A DNA stretch of 58,775 nucleotides. Origin: Ignavibacteriota bacterium (GTDB lineage: Bacteria; Bacteroidota; Ignavibacteria; UBA10030; UBA6906). Location: contig PMJR01000096.1 of NCBI GenBank assembly GCA_003158475.1, positions 7,358 through 66,132 of the forward strand, read 5' to 3'. The translations under genes and the position numbers were made by a program. The stretch's first letter is position 1. Every line of letters begins with the position of its first letter. The notes beneath the pieces are model-generated. The model worked only from the letters and a program-made list of their open reading frames with translations. It was not told the origin of the DNA and ran no database searches. Positions 1 through 8,029 of the stretch are shown in pieces.

Positions 1-1
1 T

Positions 2-1378
2 CAGGGACGGCGGGAGCGCTTTGAGGACGAACTGAAGAAGTACAGGGACTCCCTCAAAGACGGCTCTTCCGGGATCACGAACGCCGAGGCGCTCGAAGAG
101 ATCGTCAACTACTACTTCGACAGTGAAAAGTACGATGACGCCCTCCACTTCGTGAACCAGCTTCTCGCAATCGTTCCGTACAGCGCCGATTTCTGGCACA
201 GGAAGGGTCTGATACTCGCCAACCTGTACAAATACGAAGATGCGCTGGATGCCTATGACAGGGCGCTCAGCCTGAACCCGGTGGACCCGGAGGTGCTTGT
301 CAACAAAGGAATCACGCTCGACGACCTGGGACGCTTCGAGGAGGCGATCGCCAGCTTCAACAGGGCCCTGGAAATTGACCCCGCCCAGGAGGAAGCGCTC
401 TTCAACAAGGGGATTTCGCTCGAGAAAACGGGGCAGTACGAAGAGGGGGCGCAGCTCTTCAAGTTCATACTCGACGGGAACCCGGATCACAAGGATGCCT
501 GGTACGAGATGGGCTACTGCTTCGACTACCTCGAGAAGCCTGCTGAATCCCTCCGCTGCTACGACGAGCATCTGGACCGCGACCCGTATAACTACAACGC
601 CTGGTATAACCGGGGCATCGTGCTGAACCGCATGATGCGTTACAACCTCGCCATCGAGAGTTACGACACCGCCCTGGCGATCCATGAAAAATTCCCTTCA
701 GCGTGGTACAATAAAGGGAACGCCTTTGCCAACCTCGGCAGGCTGCAGGATGCGATCGCCTGCTACCGCCAGACACTCCAGCAGGACGAAAAGGACGTAC
801 CGGCCTGGCACAACCTGGGAAATGCGTACGAGGAGCTGGCCGAATACGAGGATGCGATCAAGTGCTTTACGCAGGCGATCAAAAACGAACCGGCGCATTA
901 TGAGTCGTATTTCGGGCGCGGAAGCTGCCACGACGCGCTGGAACAGTGGCGGAAGGCGCTGGCCGATTACAACAAGGCGCTGGGACTCTGCAAGGATTAC
1001 CCGGAGCTCTGGTATGCGAAGGCGGACCTCCTGTACAACATGGGGAGGCTCCGTGAGTCTCTGCTGAGCTACCGCATGGTGACCAAACTCGAGGCGAAGA
1101 ATTACGAGGCGTGGCTCGACTACGGGGAGACGCTCTTTGAGCTGGGATACCTGAAGCAGGCACTGAAGTCGTTCGACCGTTCCGTCGAGGCCAACCCGTA
1201 TGCCGCAGAAGCCTTCTACTGCCGGGCAAAGGTGCTCCTCGTCATGAACCGCCTTTACGAGGCGGTGGAATCGCTGAAAAATTCGTTCCGGCTCGATCCC
1301 GAAAAGCGAAAGCAGTTCGAGGAGGAGTTCCCGGGTGTCCGGTCGATCAAAGAGTTCAAGAGCCTTCTTCGAAAGTGA
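2..1378 (+). CDS. TPR-repeat protein, 5' end outside the window
   Basis: The reading frame is open from base 2 with no stop upstream, so the gene enters from the left and 458 residues are visible; a GTG at 152 is only an internal codon. The sequence is almost entirely tandem 34-residue tetratricopeptide repeats (about eleven), with the usual W-x-x-x-G-x-x-x-x/A-x-x-x-F/Y pattern and D-P turns (NPVDPEVL, DPAQEEAL, DPYNYNAW). TPR superhelices bind protein partners; no catalytic domain is visible here. A good rho-independent terminator follows the stop. The specific role is unknown, and the missing N-terminus could carry another domain or a signal peptide. Confidence 0.85.
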   Translation, partial: QGRRERFEDELKKYRDSLKDGSSGITNAEALEEIVNYYFDSEKYDDALHFVNQLLAIVPYSADFWHRKGLILANLYKYEDALDAYDRALSLNPVDPEVLVNKGITLDDLGRFEEAIASFNRALEIDPAQEEALFNKGISLEKTGQYEEGAQLFKFILDGNPDHKDAWYEMGYCFDYLEKPAESLRCYDEHLDRDPYNYNAWYNRGIVLNRMMRYNLAIESYDTALAIHEKFPSAWYNKGNAFANLGRLQDAIACYRQTLQQDEKDVPAWHNLGNAYEELAEYEDAIKCFTQAIKNEPAHYESYFGRGSCHDALEQWRKALADYNKALGLCKDYPELWYAKADLLYNMGRLRESLLSYRMVTKLEAKNYEAWLDYGETLFELGYLKQALKSFDRSVEANPYAAEAFYCRAKVLLVMNRLYEAVESLKNSFRLDPEKRKQFEEEFPGVRSIKEFKSLLRK

Positions 1379-1402
1379 CCGCCGGCTTCCGCGCACCATG
1401 CC

Positions 1403-1439
1403 GACCTTGTTCCGATTGATGGACGAGGTCATTTTTTTT
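1403..1439 (+). terminator. Rho-independent terminator after the TPR gene
   Basis: GACCTTGT (1403-1410) pairs with ACGAGGTC (1423-1430), giving an 8-bp stem with one G-U wobble and a 12-nt loop. It is followed by A and eight T residues (1432-1439). It lies 24 bases after the TPR stop and upstream of the larE-like gene, so it should separate the two units. Confidence 0.8.
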
Positions 1440-1473
1440 CTGCCGCCAATGTACAGTCCGATGAGGAGGGGAG

Positions 1474-2376
1474 ATGCTCTCTGAAGCACTTGCTCTGAAA
1501 TACGACCGGCTCGTCGGAATCCTGCGTTCCATGGAAAGCGTGGCCATCGGGTACTCGGGGGGAGTGGACAGCACGCTTCTCCTGAAGGTGGCAGTGGACA
1601 CGCTGGGCGTGCGGGCAGTCGCCATGATCGGCAGGTCGGAGACGTATCCGACCCGCGAGTTCGAGGAGGCGGTGGCGGTCGCCTCTGCGATCGGGGCCCG
1701 CTCCCTCGTCGTGCGGACGGAGGAAACCGATGACCTGAAATTCCGGGAAAATCCCGCCGACCGGTGCTACTACTGCAAGACCGAGCTCTTCGGGAAGCTG
1801 CGTGCGATCGCCGAACGGGAAGGCCTCCGCTGGATCGCTGACGGGACGATCACCGACGACATCGGGGATTTCCGTCCGGGGACGAAGGCGAGGGCTGAAA
1901 AGGAAGTGCGTTCCCCGTTGCTCGAAGCGGAGCTTGGAAAGGCGGAGGTCCGCGAGATCTCAAAACACCTCTCTTTACCGACCTGGGACAAGCCTTCGTT
2001 CGCCTGCCTCTCCTCCCGGTTCCCCTACGGCACGGCGATCACGCGGGAGAATCTCACCAGGGTCGATCGGGCGGAATCGTTTCTCCGTGACAATGGCTTT
2101 CGCGCGTTCCGGGTCCGCTTCCACGATGCCAGCACCGCGCGCATCGAGGTGACACCGTCGGAGTTCCATCGGCTTCTGGACGACGGCCTGCGCGGGGAGA
2201 TCGTCGGCCACATGAAGGGCCTCGGCTTCACGTATGTGACACTCGACCTGCAGGGATACAGGACCGGATCGATGAACGAGGTGCTGAGCGAGGAGACACG
2301 CTCACGGTATTCCGCCGGCCCGCCCCCGCAACACATGAGCACACCAGATGAGCGAAAAGGGAGTGGCGTACCGTAA
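1474..2376 (+). CDS. larE: LarE-like ATP-dependent sulfur transferase (PP-loop)
   Basis: The 300-residue protein has a PP-loop ATP pyrophosphatase motif, SGGVDST, at residues 28-34. LarE proteins adenylate a nicotinic-acid-derived carboxylate and donate sulfur to build the nickel-pincer cofactor. Cysteines are seen at 98 and 101 (RCYYCK) and at 178 (ACLSSR). The last matches the position of the sacrificial cysteine in lactobacillar LarE, and the three-cysteine set resembles LarE forms reported to use a [4Fe-4S] cluster. The start ATG has a strong Shine-Dalgarno (aggagggg). No larA, larB or larC is in the window, so the substrate is inferred from family only. The end overlaps the thioesterase gene by 29 bases. 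Confidence 0.8.
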   Translation: MLSEALALKYDRLVGILRSMESVAIGYSGGVDSTLLLKVAVDTLGVRAVAMIGRSETYPTREFEEAVAVASAIGARSLVVRTEETDDLKFRENPADRCYYCKTELFGKLRAIAEREGLRWIADGTITDDIGDFRPGTKARAEKEVRSPLLEAELGKAEVREISKHLSLPTWDKPSFACLSSRFPYGTAITRENLTRVDRAESFLRDNGFRAFRVRFHDASTARIEVTPSEFHRLLDDGLRGEIVGHMKGLGFTYVTLDLQGYRTGSMNEVLSEETRSRYSAGPPPQHMSTPDERKGSGVP

Positions 2377-2806
2377 ATTCGATTCCGAGGTCGCTGTGCG
2401 GCCCGATGACATTGACATGAACAACCACGTCCACACGTCACGGTACCTGGACTACGTGTTGTACGCCCGGTTCGATCAGATGAATAGGTGCTATGGCATG
2501 CCCATGGAGAAATTCACCGAGAACGGGTGGGGATGGTACGTGAAATCGTGCCAGATCGAGTTCCGCCGCCAGCTCCTGATGGGGGAAAGCGTGATCGTCC
2601 GAACGTGGCTGGACTCCTTCGAAAGAAGCGACGCACTCGTGCGATTCCAGATATTCCGGAAGGCCACGATGAAGATCGCGGCCGAGGGGTCCATCGTCAA
2701 CACCATGATCAGCGCCTCCTCCGGCAGGGCGATCCCGATCCCCGCCTGGGTGATCACACAGTACACGCAGTTCAGAGAACAGGAGTCTCCAGGAGGAAAC
2801 GAATGA
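2348..2806 (+). CDS. Hot-dog fold acyl-CoA thioesterase (4HBT/YbgC-like)
   Basis: This 152-residue protein has the size and N-terminal signature of the 4-hydroxybenzoyl-CoA thioesterase-like family. The segment DDIDMNNHVH near residue 20 is the usual D-x-x-G/M-x-x-N/H active-site region, and RYLDYVLYAR begins the long hot-dog helix. The likely reaction is hydrolysis of an acyl-CoA or acyl-ACP thioester in the cytoplasm; the acyl specificity cannot be read from sequence. The start overlaps the larE-like gene, and its stop overlaps the next start as ATGA (2803-2806), so the three genes look translationally coupled. Confidence 0.8.
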   Translation: MSEKGVAYRKFDSEVAVRPDDIDMNNHVHTSRYLDYVLYARFDQMNRCYGMPMEKFTENGWGWYVKSCQIEFRRQLLMGESVIVRTWLDSFERSDALVRFQIFRKATMKIAAEGSIVNTMISASSGRAIPIPAWVITQYTQFREQESPGGNE

Positions 2807-3666
2807 GCAAACGAATGAGCAGGCTTCCTTTTCACGCCCTGACAATCCCCCTCCTGCTGGCCGTTGCGGGGTGTACGCAGGGACGCGACGGTATGATCGC
2901 CTTCCAGTCGAACCGGGACGGCAATTTCGAGATTTATACGATGAGCGCCAGCGGAGCGGATCAGCGGAGGCTGACGGAAAATCTCTCCAATGACATCGCG
3001 CCCACCTGGTCGCCCGACGGCGCCCGTATCGCGTTCGCTTCGGACAGGGACGGGACGTGGGACATCTACACGATGCGGCCGGACGGAGGCGACCTGAAGC
3101 AATTGACAAAGGGGGCGGGAACCAACACCGCGCCCTCATGGGCGCCGGCAGGGGACAAGATACTCTTCATCTCGACCCGTGAGGCAATCAACGGCGATGT
3201 GTACAGGATGAACGCCGACGGAAGCGGCACGGAACGGCTGACCGCGGACTCGCTTGTTAAGGACTCCCCCTTCCTTACCGCGGACGGGAAGATGCTCATC
3301 GTCACGCTGAACACCAAGGGGCGGTATGCGATCGCCTCCATCGCGCTCTCCGGCAAGATGATGACTCGGCTGACATCGGCGGACCACAATGACTCCGCGC
3401 CGGTGCTTTCCGACGGAGGGGGGGAAATCATGTTCGTGTCCGACCGGGACGGGCACCTGCAGGTGTATTCGATGACTCTCACCGGCGGGAACCAGACGAG
3501 GCTCACGACGGACGGCGTGGATGAGCGGACGCCCTCGTATACCGCCACGCCCGGCGTCATACTCGTCGCGAAAAAGGGGGGAATCTGCCAGATCACGCTC
3601 TCCACCAAGAAGGAATCGGTGCTGTCGTTCAAAGGCGATTATGCCCCTGCATGGCACACCCGCTGA
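2803..3666 (+). CDS. TolB-like PD40 beta-propeller lipoprotein
   Basis: The start at 2803 is chosen because it overlaps the upstream stop by four bases (ATGA), has an aggagg site 6-7 bases away, and gives a clean lipoprotein signal: charged MSKRMSR, a hydrophobic stretch, and a lipobox ending at Cys24 (AVAGC). The rest of the 287-residue protein is about six WD40-like/PD40 blades with the recurrent pattern xIAFxSxRDGxxxIYxM and WSPDG. Such propellers resemble the TolB C-terminal domain and bind proteins or glycans in the periplasm. TolB itself has an extra N-terminal domain, absent here, and no other tol-pal genes are near, so it is a TolB-like protein rather than TolB. Confidence 0.8.
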   Translation: MSKRMSRLPFHALTIPLLLAVAGCTQGRDGMIAFQSNRDGNFEIYTMSASGADQRRLTENLSNDIAPTWSPDGARIAFASDRDGTWDIYTMRPDGGDLKQLTKGAGTNTAPSWAPAGDKILFISTREAINGDVYRMNADGSGTERLTADSLVKDSPFLTADGKMLIVTLNTKGRYAIASIALSGKMMTRLTSADHNDSAPVLSDGGGEIMFVSDRDGHLQVYSMTLTGGNQTRLTTDGVDERTPSYTATPGVILVAKKGGICQITLSTKKESVLSFKGDYAPAWHTR

Positions 3667-3694
3667 CCCGCACCGGAACCGATGAGGAACGCGC

Positions 3695-4519
3695 ATGACT
3701 TTCTACCAGAAGTTGCGCAGGATCCAGAAGAAGAATGACAGCCTCCTGTGCATAGGTCTGGACACCGATATCAACAGGATCCCCGAATTTCTCTTCGAAT
3801 GGGGGGATCCGATTTACGAGTTCAACCGGCGGATCATCGATGCCACGAAGGACCTCGTCTGCGCCTACAAGATTAACCTCGCGTTCTACGAGGTAACGGG
3901 TGAGCACGGCTGGTATACGGTCCACCAGACGCTTGCACGCATACCCGAGGAGATCGTGACCATCGGGGACGGGAAGCGGGGGGATATCGGTAATTCGTCC
4001 GAGCGGTACGCAAAGCTCTTTGTGGACGACTATGAGTTCGCGGCGTCCACGGTCAACCCGTATATGGGAGAAGATTCGGTGGCTCCGTTCCTGAAGAACC
4101 GCTCTCAGGGAGCGTTCGTTCTGGCCCTCACGTCGAATCCGGGCGCGCGCGATTTCCAGTACCTCCCCGTCCGGGGAAAACCTCTCTACGAGCACGTGAT
4201 CGCCAGAGCCAGGAAATGGAATACGCGGAACAACTGCGGCCTTGTCGTTGCTGCAACGAAGCCGAAGGAACTGCGCCGCATCCGCTCCCTCGTGCCCGAT
4301 ATGCCCCTGCTGATTCCCGGCGTGGGCGCACAGGGCGGGGATGTGCGCTCGGCGGTCCGGTACGGATGCACCCCGGACGGAAGGATGGCGATAATCAACG
4401 CGAGCAGAAGCATCATCTACGCCTCGCGCGGAGAGAATTTCGCCCGCGCGGCGCGCCAGGCCGCACTCGCCCTTCGTGACGAGATGAACGTGTACCGCCG
4501 CAGGTATTTCGCCCGGTAG
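3695..4519 (+). CDS. pyrF: Orotidine 5'-phosphate decarboxylase, type 2
   Basis: PyrF converts OMP to UMP in the last step of de novo pyrimidine synthesis. The 274-residue length and the catalytic motif DGKRGDIGNS (Asp92, Lys94, Asp97) identify the longer type 2 subfamily; the N-terminal IGLDTD and later GVGAQGGD phosphate-binding segment also fit. It is 28 bases after the propeller gene on the same strand. No other pyr gene is nearby, so the unit is functionally mixed. Confidence 0.93.
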   Translation: MTFYQKLRRIQKKNDSLLCIGLDTDINRIPEFLFEWGDPIYEFNRRIIDATKDLVCAYKINLAFYEVTGEHGWYTVHQTLARIPEEIVTIGDGKRGDIGNSSERYAKLFVDDYEFAASTVNPYMGEDSVAPFLKNRSQGAFVLALTSNPGARDFQYLPVRGKPLYEHVIARARKWNTRNNCGLVVAATKPKELRRIRSLVPDMPLLIPGVGAQGGDVRSAVRYGCTPDGRMAIINASRSIIYASRGENFARAARQAALALRDEMNVYRRRYFAR

Positions 4520-4575
4520 CCCGCCCGCCTTTTCGATCGATCAACCCATCCCGGGGGATGGCATGAGGAGAGCAC

Positions 4576-6048
4576 ATGGCCGTCCCCCGTATTCCCGAGC
4601 GGGTCCTCCGCTCTATCTGGCAACGCCGGCTTTATTCTCACTCCCTCCTTACATCCGACGGTGACCGGGTGATGGTCCGTTTCCCCGGGGTGATGAACCC
4701 GGACGGCGGGCCTGATTTCACCGGCGCATTGATAAGGATCGGGCAGGTGCTCTACCGGGGGGATGTGGAACTCCACATACGTGCAAGTGCATGGCGGGCC
4801 CACAGACACTGCGCCGACCCGCATTACAACCGCGTGATACTCCACGTCGTGCTTCTCCCGGGGGGGACATCGCCGCCGCCGCGAACTGCTTCGGGGCGCA
4901 TCGTCCCTCTTCTGGTCCTCTCTCCGTTCGTCGATCCGCGGCTTTACGACAGGCGGATGAATGAATTCCGGTGTGACCCGGTGCCTCTGGCTCAGTGCCG
5001 GGGGAAGGACTGTATTCTCCCTTTGCGTCTGCTCAGGCGGAGGCTGCACGTCCTCGGGCGTCGGCGGATCGAGAGGAGGGTACGCGCTCTCGGGAAGAGG
5101 CTCGGTTGGCTTACTGAGGAATTTGGCGCAGGATCAGGTGAGCCGGACAGGCAGGAAGGCACACTTCACTCAGGCGCGTGGGAGCAACTTCTCTACGAGT
5201 GTGTTCTGGAGGGGATGGGATTTGCAAAGAACCGCTCCCCGTTCCTCGCGCTGGCGCGCTCGGTCTCTCTTCCACTGCTGAAGGTGCACGGGCTCGGTGA
5301 CGCACGGACGATGCAGGCACTCCTGTTCGGGGCGGCCGGCCTTCTCCCTTCGATGCACACAGTTTGGGACAAAGAATCCCGTGCGTACGTCCGAACGCTG
5401 CGCCGGAGGTGGCGGGTGCTCCGCCCCGGCCTGAGGGTTCCCCTCCTGCATGAAGGGGACTGGATGTTCTTCCGTATGCGTCCCGTGAATTTCCCGACCG
5501 CCCGGCTGGCCATGTTCTGCTTCCTGCTCCCATCCCTTTTCGCCGGTCACCCCCTGGAGCGCATTCTCGGGATCATCAGGCAATCCGGCACAACGCCGCG
5601 CGCGCGGCGGAGCAGGCTTGTGTCGATGTTCAGGTTTTCACCGGACAGGTTCTGGTCGCGGCATATCCATTTCCGCGGAACGAAGAAGAATGGCGGGGTC
5701 GCGCTGGGCCACGCCCGGGTCCAGGAGCTGATTGTGAACGAGATCGTTCCCCTCCTTCTCCTTTACGCACGTGAGTATCCGGACAGGGGACTGGGGCGGG
5801 AATCGATCGCACTTCTCCGCAGCCTCCCTTCTGCAACGGAGAACAGTGTGACGAGGCTCGTGAGAGGCGCATTACTGGGGGGGAAGGCACGCCCGGGCGG
5901 TTCTCTGGAACATCAGGGGATACTGCATCTGTACAGTTCCTACTGCTCACGCGGAAGATGCGGCCGCTGCCCTGTGCGAACGGGGAGGGCGCTCATGCCG
6001 AACTCCGCAGCGTGCGGAGTCAGAATGTCACGCCGATGCCTCCGGTGA
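4576..6048 (+). CDS. DUF2851 family protein
   Basis: The N-terminus (RxPERxLxxIWQ, GxxNPDGGPDFTGA, GDVELHxxASxW) is the characteristic start of the DUF2851 family, common in Bacteroidota and of unknown function. The C-terminal region holds a cysteine group (YCSRGRCGRCPV), consistent with a small metal or Fe-S site; this last point is inference. The length of 490 residues is slightly above what I would expect, because the final twenty or so residues run past the cysteine cluster. A good gaggag site precedes the ATG. It converges with the next gene across 29 bases with no clear terminator. Confidence 0.8.
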   Translation: MAVPRIPERVLRSIWQRRLYSHSLLTSDGDRVMVRFPGVMNPDGGPDFTGALIRIGQVLYRGDVELHIRASAWRAHRHCADPHYNRVILHVVLLPGGTSPPPRTASGRIVPLLVLSPFVDPRLYDRRMNEFRCDPVPLAQCRGKDCILPLRLLRRRLHVLGRRRIERRVRALGKRLGWLTEEFGAGSGEPDRQEGTLHSGAWEQLLYECVLEGMGFAKNRSPFLALARSVSLPLLKVHGLGDARTMQALLFGAAGLLPSMHTVWDKESRAYVRTLRRRWRVLRPGLRVPLLHEGDWMFFRMRPVNFPTARLAMFCFLLPSLFAGHPLERILGIIRQSGTTPRARRSRLVSMFRFSPDRFWSRHIHFRGTKKNGGVALGHARVQELIVNEIVPLLLLYAREYPDRGLGRESIALLRSLPSATENSVTRLVRGALLGGKARPGGSLEHQGILHLYSSYCSRGRCGRCPVRTGRALMPNSAACGVRMSRRCLR

Positions 6049-6077
6049 GATACGGCGTTAAGACAGGAAGCGTGGGT

Positions 6078-7355
6078 CTATGTTTTCTGCTGTTTCTTCC
6101 GTGCCGCCGGGAAGAGTATGTTGTTGAGTATGAGCCTGTAGCCCGGAGAATTCTTGTGGAGCGAGAGGTCGGTGGGCGGGTTACCCACGGCGTGCTGGTA
6201 GTCCTCCGGGTCGTGGCCGCCGTAATATGTGAACGTGCCGCGCCCGTAGTTGCCGTGGAGGTACTTCACCCCGTCGGTCCCCTGCTTTTCCGCCAGGATC
6301 GTGACGCTCGCCTTGATGAGACTCTTCCTGAAGCCCGTGGTCTGCCCCATGAACCCCTTGATCACGTTGACATGGTTTTGCGTGAGCATGGTGGGGACGG
6401 GATCGAACTTTGCCGAGAACTCAAAGAGGGTGAAGTAATCGGTCTCCGGGTTCTGAATCCCGAGCATGTCGCTCGGGGGTTCGTCGATGTCCGAGTATTC
6501 GTACCGCAGGGGATTCTTTTCGACAGTGAAGCCGGTGAAGGCGAGCGTTTTCGAGTAGTCAAGCTTCTGTTGAAAGTCGGGGTCGGGCGGGTCACCGTCG
6601 TACATCGCGTCGCAGATGTCCGCATGTTCCGCCGCGAGCGCAATATCGAACGTATCGGTGGCCGAACACATGCCAAACATGAACCCTCCTGCACCGATGT
6701 ACCGGGCGATCGTGCGCGCCACCGCCTTTTTAAGCTCGGAGACCTTTTTGAAACCGAGCTTGCGTGCTTCCTGTTCGAGTTGCGCCACCTGGGCCTGGTA
6801 CCAGGCGGCACCGGCAAACGAAGCATAGAATTTTCCGTATTGTCCCGTGAAGTCCTCGTGGTGAAGGTGCAACCAGTCGTAGTCGGCAAGCTTCCCCCCC
6901 AGGACTTCGTCATCCCACAGCTTGTCGTACTTGATCTCTGCGTAGTCGAGTGCCAGCGTGACGGCGTCATCCCACGGTTGAAAACCGGGTGGGACGTAGA
7001 CGGCTACGCGGGGAGCCTTCTCCAGCCGCACGACATCCATGTTGTTGTCTTCCCGCTGCACTTCGGCGTAGACGGATGCCGAGGCGGCGGCGGACTCCCT
7101 GATGAACGCCACCCCCCGCACGAGACATTCGGTCGCGACGAAGTCATGCGCGTCCAGCATGAACGACCCTCCGCGGAAGTTCAGCAACCAGTCGATCTCG
7201 AGCCCTCGGGAGAGCGCCATGTACGCGATCCCGTACGCTTTCAGATGATCGGTCTGCGAGAGATCCATCGGGATCAGGATCTTCTCCTGTGCATGTGCAT
7301 GCGCCCCCTGGAGCAGGAGCAGGAGCGTGATCGCGACACAGCGTGCCCGTTTCAT
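6078..7355 (-). CDS. Secreted amidotransferase-like protein (often mislabelled asparagine synthetase B)
   Basis: Residues 1-22 form a signal peptide (MKRARC, then a Leu run, then AHAHAQ). The mature start ILIPMDLSQTDHLKAYG is typical of a Bacteroidota family that databases usually call asparagine synthetase B. Real AsnB has an N-terminal nucleophile cysteine and a synthetase domain; neither is present. Instead there is a class-I-amidotransferase-like nucleophile elbow, FGMCSATD with Cys230, and a conserved HHEDF at 165-169, suggesting a flavodoxin-like fold. The function is unknown. The gene starts two bases after the upstream TPR fragment, so the two are almost certainly one operon, and both products are exported. 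Confidence 0.75.
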   Translation of the reverse strand: MKRARCVAITLLLLLQGAHAHAQEKILIPMDLSQTDHLKAYGIAYMALSRGLEIDWLLNFRGGSFMLDAHDFVATECLVRGVAFIRESAAASASVYAEVQREDNNMDVVRLEKAPRVAVYVPPGFQPWDDAVTLALDYAEIKYDKLWDDEVLGGKLADYDWLHLHHEDFTGQYGKFYASFAGAAWYQAQVAQLEQEARKLGFKKVSELKKAVARTIARYIGAGGFMFGMCSATDTFDIALAAEHADICDAMYDGDPPDPDFQQKLDYSKTLAFTGFTVEKNPLRYEYSDIDEPPSDMLGIQNPETDYFTLFEFSAKFDPVPTMLTQNHVNVIKGFMGQTTGFRKSLIKASVTILAEKQGTDGVKYLHGNYGRGTFTYYGGHDPEDYQHAVGNPPTDLSLHKNSPGYRLILNNILFPAARKKQQKT

Positions 7356-7357
7356 AT

Positions 7358-8029
7358 TCAGAGTGATTCCCCCCTCAGCTGCCGGATCCTCTGACGCGCA
7401 CGACCTGCCAGGATGGATTTCGGGTGATCGGCCAGGAGTCTCTCGTACGTCGCCTGGGCTTTGGCCGGTTCGTGTGTGCCGTATTGATACACTTCGGCAA
7501 GGTTGAACTCCGCCCTGTCAAGTTCGATGCTGCTCTCCTTGAACTCGGCGAGCAGACGCTCGTAGGAGGCGGCTGCCTCGCGGAAGAGCCCGGCGGAGGC
7601 CTGCAGGGTCCCCACCATCATGAGTGCATCGTCGACGAGCGGGGCCTGTGGATACGACTGGATGACCGAGAGGAGGACGGGAACGGCTTCCGTGTTCTTT
7701 TCCTGCCTTGCGAGAAACTCCGCCGCGCCGAACTGTTTGAGTGCTTCAGGAACGGTTCCCGCATTCTCCTGAAGGAACGCCCCCAGGCGGAGAGCATCGT
7801 TGGCATAGTCCGCCTTCAGGTTGACGGCGATTCCTCCCAGTTTCTGCAACGCGGAATCGAAGCGACCAGCAAAGTAGTCGATCTCCGCGAGCCGGAAGAC
7901 CGCTTCATCGCGTTCATCGGGAAGGGCGTCGGGAGCTGCGACGACCGTCTTGAAGCACCCCTCCGCCTTCGCCGTGTCCCCCCGGGCGACGTGAATTTTC
8001 CCCATCATGAGTGTCGCGTCGTTGCGCAA
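7358..8029 (-). pseudogene. C-terminal part of a frameshifted TPR exoprotein
   Basis: This 223-residue frame continues the TPR protein read from 9207, but in a different frame. It carries several degenerate TPR/TolA-type repeats (YPQAPLVDDALMMVG, EVYQYGTHEPAKAQATYERL) and ends normally two bases before the next gene. The frame change falls in a run of ten G on the + strand (8030-8039), where one extra C or two fewer in the coding strand would restore a single protein of about 620 residues. Because the frame downstream is intact and in an operon, a sequencing or assembly miscount, or recent slippage, is more likely than old decay. Confidence 0.7.

Noticed and set aside
4544-4560. Small CCATCC/GGATGG hairpin before the DUF2851 gene
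   Set aside because: Six base pairs without a U tract and next to the ribosome site; could be chance.
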